Shown here: positions 37,176-48,542 of the stretch, in pieces
Numbering within the stretch: the first letter of the stretch is position 1
Layout of the letters: every line of letters starts with the position of its first letter
Assembly (NCBI GenBank): GCA_013398955.1
Contig: VWPU01012703.1
Location: 169,726 to 233,725 of the forward strand
Length of the DNA stretch: 64,000 nt
DNA from: Callaeas wilsoni
Lineage: Eukaryota; Chordata; Aves; Passeriformes; Callaeidae
Direction of reading: 5' to 3'
Made by a program: the position numbers and the translations under genes
Notes under the pieces: model-generated
Told to the model about the DNA's origin: nothing
Seen by the model: only the letters and a program-made list of their open reading frames with translations
The model's database searches: none

Positions 37176-40100
37176 CTACGCATTTGCCACTGTCAGCCCA
37201 AAGACAGGACCCCACGTGTTTCAAACAAACTGTGCTTGGGATGTACATGTGGAGTGGGAGGCTTTCTCTGGGTTTCCTTCTGCTGGTGTGTGTTTGTAAG
37301 AGAGGACAGCACAAACTGAGGGGACTTTGGTGAGCTGGAGACACAGTGCTAGAGCGAGGGTGGGGAGCATGAGCCCCAGGAAGGGAATAAATACTTGGGT
37401 GGGGAATGGTGGGAGTGCCCTGGGGAAGGACACCAGCATCAGAGGTGGGGGCAAGGCATTTGTTGCCTCCATAGTTAAATAGCAGTTAATTATGGAAGTA
37501 TTTGGCAACATCGCAGCTCCTCTTCCAAGTGGAAGCAATCTCTGAATTTCTTTCTCCCTAGTGGCCCAAAAGGCACAATGCAAGTGAAACCTCTTTCAGG
37601 CACTTTGGCTAAGATCACAATTGCCAGACTTCTTTATTATAATAATTTATGCTGCAATGTAATTCCTAAAGTAACAATAATAATTCAGATGGTGACAGAC
37701 TCTTAATTAAAATCCCTATAGAAGACTTCAGCTTTTAGCTGTTTCCCTCTTCCTCTTATCAATACATATTGAGTGCAACTGTTTGGTGAGAGCAGCCTGG
37801 TTGGAGCTCTGAGAGCTGAGCACGCCCTGGATCTCTCAGGGTACGTGCACAGAGCTAACCAGGGAAACAGTGAGCATTTCCATCAAGGTTTTATCTTGAT
37901 TTTACTGATTTAAAGACATTTGCAAAATATGGGCATGGGTAGATAACCAAGAAAAAGTCGTAGTAAGGAAATGTGTGATCTGCATCTTGGAAGATTGACT
38001 TCTACACCAGTACTGAAAATAATTGAGGAATATTGAGCAGAAGGGGAAACTGGCAAGTGTGAAAAACTTCAGTTGGACTGCAATTGGCTCTTATCCAAAG
38101 CCACAATAGTAACCAACACAATCCAACTCTAGACTTGCTTCTGGGAGGGGTGTAAACTTTAATTGGAAGCAGTGTTACACCGAGAGGGTGGGTGGAACAG
38201 CAACATGACTCTAAACGTTTAGCCACCTCTTCCTACTGCAGAGCATTTTGTTTCTTTCTAGGGCACAGTGATGAAAAGGATAAAATTGATGATGAGCCTG
38301 ACTCCCATGGCAATTCCCATTGGCCTTGTGTAAATCAGGGATTGGAGCAGTCGCTTGAGTGATTTCAGTCCACTGACATAGCAAGTTCCTCGTATTTTAT
38401 TTTACTCTGGAATTCGTCTCGGGCACAAGTAGACTGATAAGCAGATGATGATAAATAATTGAGTTAATCCAAGAAAGCTCCAGGGCTACATCTCTCACAG
38501 TAGGTGTAAAAACAATGGATGCAATTTCCTGCTTGAATCAGGGTGGATTATCTAATTATTTCAACCTTCCAAGGCATCCATTTGCTTATGTCTCCTAGGT
38601 GGGATTTCTAGTCATGGGAGAGAGTCACTTTCATTAACTTCTTAAACTGAGGCTTGAAGAAATGTAGCACAAAGTGTTATATGAGAATATACACCCTTAG
38701 TAGTAGATAGGAATCAGTTTCAACTGATAGAAATACTGAATATAAGAGATGTTTTTTCAAGCGTGTAAAAATATAGACTTTTTATAATCCAGGTGTGCAT
38801 ATCAGTTTAGATGAAAGCTGACCACTGTAGCCTTGTCTTCAATTAATTTTAATTATATTCTTTTATATATCTATATAAATATCTAAAAATCTTATTTACT
38901 CTTTTCTAGATGAGTCAGCCAAGGTATAAATAAAAGTTAAACAAGTTGGAAAGGAAGAATCCTTTTACCCCTCTATTTTCCCTTTTTAGGAAGTTTCAAT
39001 AGACACTGAAAAAAGGAAACTTGAAGAGCAGAATCTCTCCTGGTGCTAGAGATCCATTAGGAACCTTAATAATTACCATATTTGAGATTTTCTCCATACA
39101 GGAAAAATCCTTTTTATCACTCTGGTATCAGGCACATGTTGGTCATTATTATAGCAAAGATAACAGAAAGATGTAAATCAAGTTCCTTGTTCTTTAAAGA
39201 TATCAGGAGGATCTCTATCTCTCTCCTGTGTGAGTCCACATTTATGCATGGAATTTGAATTCACCTAGGATTTAGAAAAAACATGTTCAAGTACCTTTTT
39301 TTTTCTGTGAAATAAGAATTCAGATTTTTCCAAAACCTCTACTGCAGTGAGTAAGAATGAAAATGATGTTACATGCAGTTCAGATTCAAATATCTTTGCA
39401 CCCTTTGTGGTGCTAAATGTGTTTTCCTCAGATACCTGTGTTATAACAGAGAAGCAAGTCTAGCTGTGTAAGGCCTTTTTTGTCATTTAGGCTGGTGTGA
39501 AGTGTTTCTAGGTAACTTTTAGCTCACTGATGTGCAAACAGGCAAAATTCTTTCTCAAGCTGGCATCAAAGCTAACAGTAGATCAAAAATGTTTCATGAA
39601 AAAACTCATAGGTAAGCTATTAAAAATGCAACGAAGTGGTCAGTGTCTGTCAAAATTAAAGCATGGATAATAACATTCATATGCTAATGCAAAGCTGTTT
39701 ACACGAGGGAAATAGAAACATATCAAATTGTCTGAAGTTGCCGTTAAAGTTCATGAATCCTTTTCTGAGATGAGAGGCATTCTTATTTGAATGTAGATAA
39801 ATATTCATGAAGGCCTTCATTTGGAGGGAGAAATTTTCTATTAATAAAATTATATCTGTTCTAGATATAACAGGCTGCTACTTGTATGTTGCAATAAAGG
39901 TGGTTTGTACTGTATGAAAAAGGGACTATTCACAGCTGTCTTTAAAGTTTCTCAGTACAGTATCACCTAAACAAATAGCTATCTCTTGGAGTTTTTTGGT
40001 AGTCGTTTTGTTTGTTTGTTTTTAAGTAAGATCATGGGTATTCTACTGGGTTGGAGTTTTTTTTCTTAAAGGAAAACAAAACATTCGCTGAACAGATCCA

Positions 40101-43100
40101 TATGTCTAATACTTTAAGGCTTACAGGAAAAAAGAGAAAACCACATTGAAAGTTTTTGCCTGGATCAAGTCAATGATATCTCATGTGAGGGGAGTAGCAA
40201 CAAAAAGGGAACACGTGGATGTGTGAATCTGGTAGAGAGAAATTCTGGGTAACTCGTCCTAATTGTTGGTGTTTATTTCATGTATGGTTTTTATATTGTG
40301 TTTTTAAAATGGAACATCTCAGATAAAGCTGCTTTCATTCTTTATCTCCAAAGTACCTGCACAGCTGTTTAAATTTGAAAGCACTGCTCAATATTCCCGT
40401 TGATCAGGTGCTTTGGTGGACAGTAAACCAGTGCAGCCTTCCTTCCTATGAATGTTATATCCTGGTTTTGATCCCTTGTGTGATTTCTGTGGTGTTTAAG
40501 GAGTAGAGTTCTTCGCTGAACCATGGGAGGCTTTTTTGAGAGGTTTTTTCAGAAGAGCTTGCTCATTTTTATTACTGCTTTGCAAGAATTTGTAGGATTG
40601 TAACATATTTCAGTTCTCTAGGACTATAAAATAAAATCTATGAAGTTGCTCAATAAACTCAAATCTTTTCAAGGCATTGGTTGATGTAGAGAGTGATGGG
40701 CTAAGTTTTGCTTTCTTAGGGAAAACTAGCACCGTGCAACATTGCTAAACCAGGGGAAAGTGCTGTAAGACCTGCCAGACCCTGAGATCGTGACAGATAC
40801 TTGTCAACAAGGAATCATTGAGTGGATGTTCTACTGAATTAGTATAAAAAATAATCTTATTCAGCATTTTTGCAGGTAATAATGAAGTAAATTAAAAATT
40901 GCTAATGATTCAATTTGCACCTGACCCGAGAGGGAAGGTGCATCTTGAGGACAGAGCATGCTGCTGGCTGGTTAGGCCAGTTCCCTTGGGCTTTAGCACA
41001 GCCAAGCTCAACATTACACACGCAGGAAGAAGCACAGAGTGTTGGGCACACAGTGGGGATTATGTTCTGGGAAGCTCTACCTCTGGAATGAGCTAAGGGG
41101 AATCTTCAGCTCCAGGAATCTGCCTGCAGTGTGTTCAGAATTGTGGAGTGTGGGGGTGCGTGGGCCCCGGCAATCAAGGCACAGGACAGGGGAGCTGGAA
41201 GGCTCCGAGGTGCCAGGAGCCTGCACAGGGCAGCGTGTCTGGGAGAGGGATCTGATCGAGCCAGAGCTACCCGTCTGCCTCGCTCCTCCTCGATGAGATT
41301 CCTCACATCCAAGGATTGTGTTGCTCCAGGGCTTTCTGATCAGTTCCTGAGCAAATCCAAGAAGTATCTTGTTTTCTTTCTTAGGAACAATCTAGCCCTA
41401 AGTTTTTATCAGAGATTAGCAGTTGCTAGACTACTACTGCACTGATATTATTTCCAAAGGATTGAAAAGAAATAAAAACATATATTGCAGGAGCTGATGA
41501 AAGATACCTAATGGGTAGAAAGGGCTGATTTCATCGAATCAGATATAGAATAAAGCTGGATTAATACTCTTGCAGTTGAATGTTGTGCACAGATTTCATT
41601 GGATTCCCTCCAGGCTTTTTGATTAGAGACTCTACCACAGTGGCAAATGTTGGGATATTCTCAAAGGAGCAGCACAACAGAATTCACATTTGATGCTTCT
41701 GTGGCAAACCTAACTTTTAGCTGCCAATGTGTTAAATGTTTTATCTCATTTGGAGCCAAAATACTGACTGGATGTTACAGATGGTGATGTGCATGTTTTT
41801 GGAAAGATGATGAATGCCTCCAGCCTTAGCTACAAATGGCTAACTAATTAAATATTGTACAATGAGTTCTTGATTGTGATAGTGGAAATTTACAGAATTA
41901 GCTTTGGTGAATATTTTTATTCAAGAAACAATAGCTTTTCAGCATAGTATTTATTCATCAGAGGAAATTTGCCTCTACCTACAGAACAACCACAGAATCT
42001 GTGCAGCACGTGAGTTGCCTTCATCATAGCAGTTAAATACTGAAGAGGAATTGTGGGTGATACCATCTGCCTGTGGAAAATTTGGAAATTCACTCTGAAG
42101 GTGAAAATCTTGGTGGCTCTGCGCATGTGGTTGCAAACTGGCAGCCCTTGTGCTTTGGCCAGGCAGGCTCTGCACTAAGCCAGATGATTCTGCAGGTGAT
42201 CAAACTCATGATAAAAAAGGGATGACTGTTCTTTGAGCAGGTGAAGTATCCAAAGAGAAGAGGCAAAGGTCAGATGAATAATTTAAAATTTCCTTGCTTA
42301 GCAACATATATATTTGAAAAAGAAAAAATCTATATATCCAAATCATCAGCTAGAGCCGTGGGGCACAAGGTTAGAGTACAAACTGTCAATATTAACTGCT
42401 GCTAATGGAAATGCAGATTGCTGGAGCAATGAAGCAGAAGATGCACAGGCAAGACACGGGACCAAAGAGAGTGACAGCAACACAAAGAGGTTGGTGTATG
42501 GTCACAGGGCTGGCCAGGATGGGCCTGGGAAACAGGACTTGGATATATTGCCTTTTTTAAAGAAATTTGCACTGAGGAAGGACCAGCTTTACCATTAGCT
42601 TTTTCTCCTTGCTGAAACTGTCTGGTTTTGGATCCCTGTTGAGGCTGAAACAGCTGTGCAAATAACAACAATGAGTCAAACAGTAACCAAAGACCCCGTG
42701 CTGCATTCGAGCCAATCTGCAGATCAAGCAGCCCTGTGTGCTCTGGTGACCAGCATAAACCTGCTTTCTGAAACGCCAAGGCTGCCTCATTCTGAGAAAG
42801 GGCATTGGGTTTTCACGTATCATTACAGACACTGAGGGCTTGTTTGCATTTGCTGAAAGAATATTTCATTACTCTGGTTGCTTTTCTTAATGAAAACAAA
42901 TATTTTAAAGTGGTTAATTTAAGAGGATAAATATTATTCAGCAGGTTCCTAAACTCCCCAAGGTAAATAATACAGACATGGTAAAGGCCAGCTCTCTTAT
43001 ATTAATAATTGATGTTTGGCTTCCTCCTAGCTCAACTGTAATCTATTCATCCTGCTTTGTAAAAGTGCAATTAGAGCTGAATTACAGTAATCAATAGAGC

Positions 43101-43557
43101 AGCAGCATTTAGAACCAGGGTACATAAATAGAGGGAAATTCTGCACTTAAGAAGTTTTTTGAGGTATATTGCAAAAACTGCCTTAGTTGGATGGAATTTT
43201 AAATGATCACAAAGGAGATTGTTATAATTGATGTAGATATTTTCAGAGGTTGTCTTCTAAACCAAAACCAACTCCTAACAATTTGATTGAAATGATTTCC
43301 CTTCCTTTTACTTCTGCCGTGTCTCTCAGCCCATTCTCTCATGCTGTGCCTGGTGCAGCTTTCCTGTGCTTGTCCAAACATCTGCACTGTTTGTGGGCAG
43401 GTGAGAGGAAGAGGGGGATGTGATGGGAAGCAAGCCCTGCGTTTGGAAGGCTGCGTGGCAGATGTGGGAGGCTCTAAAAATGAGTAGTGGTAATGGACAG
43501 CTAGAAGAGGAACAGAGGAAAACTCACATGTGCTACAGCCAAAGCAAACAGAGAGTT
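37176..43557. other. Intergenic, no recognised gene
   Basis: AT-rich sequence with only short chance frames. Items visible are an alternating AT run near 38858-38885, a 14-bp perfect palindrome ATGAAGGCCTTCAT at 39807-39820, and a small GC/CpG-richer patch at about 41150-41295. No CR1 or LTR signature was found in this block. Confidence 0.5.
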
Positions 43558-43610
43558 GGGGGAGGGAGGGAGGTGGGATGAAATGACCTCCAAGGTTCTG
43601 TAAGAAAGTT
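43558..43610 (+). repeat. G-quadruplex motif joined to a possible CR1 3' remnant
   Basis: Four G runs with loops A, A and AGGT (43558-43577) satisfy the canonical G4 pattern. They run into GGGATGAAATGACCTCCAAGG and TTCTGTAAG, which resembles the decayed 3' end of CR1 in plus orientation. The G4 motif is certain as a pattern; the CR1 origin is tentative. Confidence 0.45.
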
Positions 43611-46424
43611 TTGCTTAATCACCCAAGTGTATAAACTATTACAGAGAGAAAAGCTAATAGTAACCAGACTTTGGTGTAGAAAGAAGCAATAGAGGAGGAA
43701 AGGCCTTGGAAGCCTTGTGTTTCAGATAATGAAAATAAAGGTGTTAGTGTGCTGAGAGGAGGGGCTGCCACAAGCCTGGGGCACTGCCCTGTAAAGCCTG
43801 TGTACAAGCTCACACCAAAGTCTTTGAGCATCTCTGTGGCTTAGGAAGACTCTGTGCTTTCTTGTGCCCTTGGGACTTAGGGAGGATTTGAGTATCTTAA
43901 AAACTGGATGATGTTCTCCATGCTTTCTTTCATGTCAATGTGTTAGTCAGGAATAGCCTTCCAGAGCGTTCAGGGAACCCCTTCTGGTGCCGTGTCCTCT
44001 GTGGGGCTGCCCAGCACCGCTTGCACTGCGTTCGTTTCGGGGTTCAGTTGGGTTGAATCAGAGCCCAATTCAAACTTACAGTGTCATCCTCCCCTAATAT
44101 TTCATGTGCTCAAGATTAAAGACTCTCTGAAGCTGAGTTGAGGCCTGACTTTGCTGCTGGGGCTTGCCCAAATCTGGCTGCCGTCCCCATGGCTGGGGAG
44201 CAGCTGCCTGGGCAGCGCAGGGCGCTGGACCCTTCTGTCCCTGCAGAGGAGCTCTCAGAGGGATGAGCTGGAGGCTGGCTTGCAGGGTATGGTGAGCTGG
44301 ATCCAGGGCTGGTGGGAGTCACTGTCAATGGAAAAGCAAATACTGGCTGATTATTGTTATTATTAATAGTCACCATCATATTCTCCTTCACTACACCATT
44401 GTGGTGTTTGAGGTGAAACGAAGTGCTTTCAGTCATTTAGGAAATGTAGAACAGCTCAATAGCATATTCCCTCTTGTGACTTTTGGACTTTATGCAATGT
44501 CAATAAAGGGATAAAATGTGTTTAATTAAAAAGAGGCTGGTTTTATTGAACAAATGTACCAAATAAAAACCAAAATAGGAGAATTAACATGCTGGTCTAA
44601 CTTCTCAAGCACAATTTTCAGTTTACTGTGGAAATCTAAAAACAAAACATCTGTTAATGTAATTTTAAAAAATTAATTTAATTAATCTTTATTTTTCTGC
44701 TGGCAATAGCTTATTAAGTGGGCACTGCCAAATAGATAGAAGAAAGGTGCTATTTGAATTGATATGGAAGGAGATGCTTTCTTGGCTAGAGCTTTGCACT
44801 CTTGAACAAGGAAATTAAATAATTAAAGCTCTGATTACAGCAATCTATATTCCTGAGAAACATTAGCGTGTCAGTGTGTAATGCATGTGCATTATGTTTT
44901 AATAATGCCTCCATCTTCCTCATAAGGCATATTGTCTTCTAATGCATCCCTCCCCAATAACCCTGTCCTGGCTGTTGTCATGTGATCCTGATCACTTTTG
45001 GTGAGTAGCATATCCTGAAATTATTTTCCTCTCCTATTAAGCTTCACATTGTCTGTACATAGAAATGCACCATCATATGGTAGTATAATGTCTACTGGTT
45101 TTTGATTTTTTTTTTTTTATCAGCATAATGAAATGATCCCACTCCACATCCTGGAGTAGCATAATGCTTCTTGATTTATTGCTGTACCAGTTTCTGTTGG
45201 CTTATCAGAAGAATGCTTCCAGTGCATTAGCAAACCCCTGAAGTGCTTCTGGTAATAGGAAAAAGCACCTGGGTAGCTGTAAATATAGGAAAGAATGTTT
45301 GCAGTTTGATGAAACTTAGAGCAGGAAATGCCGCTTAGGCTAAGATCACAGTGTGCTCGGCCAGGCTGTCCCACAGCCAACCTTCTCCACAGGGCGGCTG
45401 CTCGCAGGAGAACTGAGCTTCTCTCTGGCCCTGGCCTGCTGCCCTTGGCAGTGCTTCCCAAATGCAGGCAGCAGTGCCCTCATTTTCTCACTTTGTTTAC
45501 CCTGCACTGAAACAATTTGTGTTAATGGGAAGAGGCGGGAGCTGCTGGGTATTAATGCTCTCCTGCAAACGGAGAATTGGACACTCAAAGACATTTCCAG
45601 AGGCTACATCAGTTTAGGGTTAGGAAGCCTTTAAGTGTTGTAGCTTACCTGCATAGCTCCATGTGCATCTATCTGAGAGGAGAGGAAGCAAGCAAATCAA
45701 CAAACAAGTCATTCCTCCCATAAATCTCTTCTGATTGAACTTGAGCACGGCGCAGTGTGCTACAGGAGAACGAAAAACCCAGTGATAATAACAGGAGCTG
45801 ATTACACAGTGATGGGCAATAGCAGCAAATAGGCCTTATCTTGCACTGTGAAATAGAAACTCATGGCCAAACAAATAATTCTGGATTCCCAGAGAGAGCG
45901 TTTTCAGCAATCTACGGGCAATGACCCTCAAAATTATGTATTCAAAAAATTATTTTCAGAAGTGCAGCCTTGGCCTGTAGTGTGGCTGAAAAGAAGATTT
46001 TTACGTTGCTCAATTGCACATGCAGCTGATCATCAAATTTCCACCCCATCGAGGAATGCTGGTGGTCACAACTGGGTGCTGATCAGGACCCAGTCACACC
46101 TTAGCATTTATACTTTCTGCTCCTTCTTGAGCCGTCTACTCTTCCTTCTTCCTCTTCATTCAGATAAATAATGACTTTTTAGAACTGAGATGAGAATTTT
46201 AAACCACTGAAAATGGACCAAGGGTGCTTAACCCTTGGAGCACTTGCCTGAATCAGCTCTACTCCCACAGGTGTACTCCACTTAGAGTGCACTCTGCTTT
46301 AGTAGGTGGAGGATGCAGAAGAAGCTAGGTTTGCTTTTTCACACAATCCTCAAATTTTGAATGTGCTTGCACATTTTTCTAGCACTGGAAAGAAGAAATA
46401 TTTCAGCAAATGATATTTAGATAT
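43611..46424. other. Intergenic, with a candidate regulatory segment
   Basis: No coding region is recognised. The segment 44640-45060 is AT-rich and non-repetitive and contains a palindrome of homeodomain/POU-like half-sites at 44879-44894. A T10 run is near 45109-45118. Confidence 0.5.
44640..45060. promoter_or_regulatory. Candidate conserved noncoding element
   Basis: The stretch has dense TTAATT/ATTAA words and the palindrome TAATGCA-TG-TGCATTA (44879-44894), which presents TAAT and ATGCA cores on both strands. No repeat family is recognised. The call rests on composition; conservation has not been tested. Confidence 0.25.
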
Positions 46425-46524
46425 GGCTTTGAACAACCTAATCTAGTGGAAAGTGTCCCTCCTGATGGAAGAAGGGTTGGAACCAGAGGATCTTTATGGT
46501 CTCCTCCAGCCCAAACCATTTTAT
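46425..46524 (+). repeat. CR1 LINE 3'-end fragment
   Basis: Plus-strand CR1 3' sequence: GAACAACCTAATCTAGTGGA, then GTGTCCCTCCTGATGG, GGGTTGGAACCAGAGGATCT, and CTCCAGCCCAAACCATT. The usual terminal octamer repeats are missing or decayed. Confidence 0.85.
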
Positions 46525-47963
46525 GTTTTAATGAAATACTAGTTTATTTTTTTAAAAGTACAAATATATGTGTAAAAACCCAAGGTGATATAATTTGTGA
46601 GCTCCCTGTAGACATTTCTTCAGCCCAAGCCAATGAAGCACTTGGGGAGATACTTCACTATCAGTAAAGTTTGGGTTATGTAGAGTTTTTAGTTTATTTA
46701 CTCAGTGTTTGGATTTTGTGAGCTCTTCTGCTCTTGAATTTAGAGTCTTAAGCCTCTGCTTAAAATTAGGCATGTTTTTAATTTTTTTTTCCTGAGAGGG
46801 AAGAATTCTCTGTCATAATACTGTCACACAGAAAAGTGAAATAAAATGGCTAATTTTGCTGCTAAAGGGCTGGTGTAGGAGGAAAATGGTGACAAATCTT
46901 GGGAAGGTGATGAGAGTCTGGCTCTCTTCCTCCGTGTGCTCCTGACTGGAGGGCTTTGGACCGTTGTGTTCCCGCCTGGCACAAGAGCCTGCAGCGAGAT
47001 CAGCTGGAGAATTATGGATGCACAAGGAAGGGAAACTCTCCTAGGCCTTATAGCTACTGGGAGTAAATCCAGCAGCTGTTTTTTTTCTACATGAAAATAA
47101 TTTCATAGATTAAGCAAGTATCACTTGTTTGTTTGGGTTTTTTTCTTTTTCTTTTTTTTTGTTTTTTTTTTTTTTTTAAATAGAGGTTTCACTAGAAACT
47201 TTTCAGCTACAAAACTGTGATATTACTAATTTTTCTAGTTAAAAATGTGCTCTTGGTGTCCATCTGACAGTTCAGTTTAGGTGTTCCTTCTCCAGTTTGT
47301 AGTACATGCTGAAAAACTGCCCTAGGATTGTTCTTCACTGGTAGCAGAAGAACTGCAATAATTTATTCTAGCTGAGTATAATTTTCTTGAAAAGATTAAA
47401 AAAAAAATTGAAGTAACTCCCAAGAATATTTTACAACCTTATCAAAAGAAAACATCAAGAGCACTAATTCCAAAATTATGCTTGCATAAATGAGTATGAA
47501 ATGTTAGAATTGCAACGGATTTTGTATCCTTTAAAAGTAACATGAAATATTACCAAGAAATAAAGTAAAATATGCATCCAACTGTATTGTTACAGCAATA
47601 GTAATAATTGCTGATGGCTGTCAAAGGTACCTTTTGGCTCTAAAATCTCAAGTCAAACCTTTTTCCTTGTTAGGAGCATTAGTAAATAGTTGTTGCTGGA
47701 CTGTCAACTTATTTTGTACCAACAAAGCTCATCACAATCTGTCTCTTATTGAAGACGCTGCATTAATTACTGCTTGGCAGTGCACACTTGCCTTTCTAAC
47801 CGCGGCCTTAGCTGGGTGGTGGCTTTGTTGCCGCAGTGCTGAACGGAGCACTGGCAGGGTCGGTCAGTGGCAGAGGTGCTCGGGGTGTCTCGGGCAGGGC
47901 TGGGGAACGCTTCTCTGGGGCTGGGCACGCTGCTGAAACTCGAACCACGGGTCCGGCTCGTTT
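46525..47963. other. Intergenic with T-rich tract, GC-rich toward the right
   Basis: A long impure T tract lies at about 47127-47177. The segment from about 47805 to 47963 turns GC-rich with many CpGs (CCGCGG, GGGTCGG, GGTCCGG) and forms the left flank of the LTR insertion. No coding region is recognised. Confidence 0.5.
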
Positions 47964-47969
47964 CCCAGT

Positions 47970-48536
47970 TGTTGTGGTGACTGAACCAACCACAGGAATG
48001 CCCAGGGAGCCACAGAGCCCAGATAAAGAGGTTTGGTGGGCTGGCTCCAAAGGTTAAATGCCCCTCTGAGAGGATGGCTTCTCCCGCTGAATTCCTGTGA
48101 CCTGGTGTAGGCTCGGTCTGTCTGATTGACAGTGGACAGACACCCCTTGTATCTCCTAAGAAAAGGCAGCCAATCCTGTCCTGCCATTCCCTTCTTCCTA
48201 TAGGTCACTGCTATGCCATCCCTGCCTCCTTCTCTGTACCCCTTTTTAGCCCACCCGGGGTGGAATTTCACTCTCTTTGCTTCCAGGCCCCTTTGAGGGA
48301 GTTTCTCCAATAAATCCTTGGAATACCAACCGAAGGGCCGCCTCACTCATTAATTTCTGGCCACGCTTGGGCAATCCATAAGCCCCGGGCGCGCGTGGCT
48401 CCGTGCCTTCCACCGCACGGGCGAGGCAGATGCCAGCGAGGCACCAAGGTGCCACGGAGTGTCCTCCTCTCTGCTGGGCACCTCTGCACAAGCTGCAGCC
48501 CTCCTGGCCCGCCCAGCACACCGGCGTGCTGATATA
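47970..48536 (+). mobile_element. Solo LTR of an endogenous retrovirus (same family as 35674-36198)
   Basis: The element is 567 bases long, begins TGTTGTGGTGACTGAACC and ends GTGCTGATATA. It is bracketed by a perfect 6-bp target-site duplication CCCAGT at 47964-47969 and 48537-48542. Six-base duplications are typical of class II (ERVK, alpha/beta-retrovirus-like) integrases. A poly(A) signal AATAAA at 48309-48314 sets plus orientation. It aligns along its length with 35674-36198, sharing AAAGAGGTTTGGTGGGCTGG, TTCCTATAGGTCACTGCTAT, and CGAAGGGCC after the poly(A) signal. It has about 45 extra bases near 48103-48152. No gag, pol or env sequence adjoins it. The right terminus is TA instead of the usual CA. 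Confidence 0.85.
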
Positions 48537-48542
48537 CCCAGT

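Noticed and set aside
47864..48346. Open frame of 160 codons (-)
   Set aside because: Spans the GC-rich flank and the antisense strand of the LTR at 47970-48536; no protein resemblance.
35674..48536. The two related LTRs as the 5' and 3' ends of one 12.9-kb provirus
   Set aside because: Each has its own different 6-bp target-site duplication on both sides, and the interval has no gag, pol or env traces. They are independent solo LTRs.
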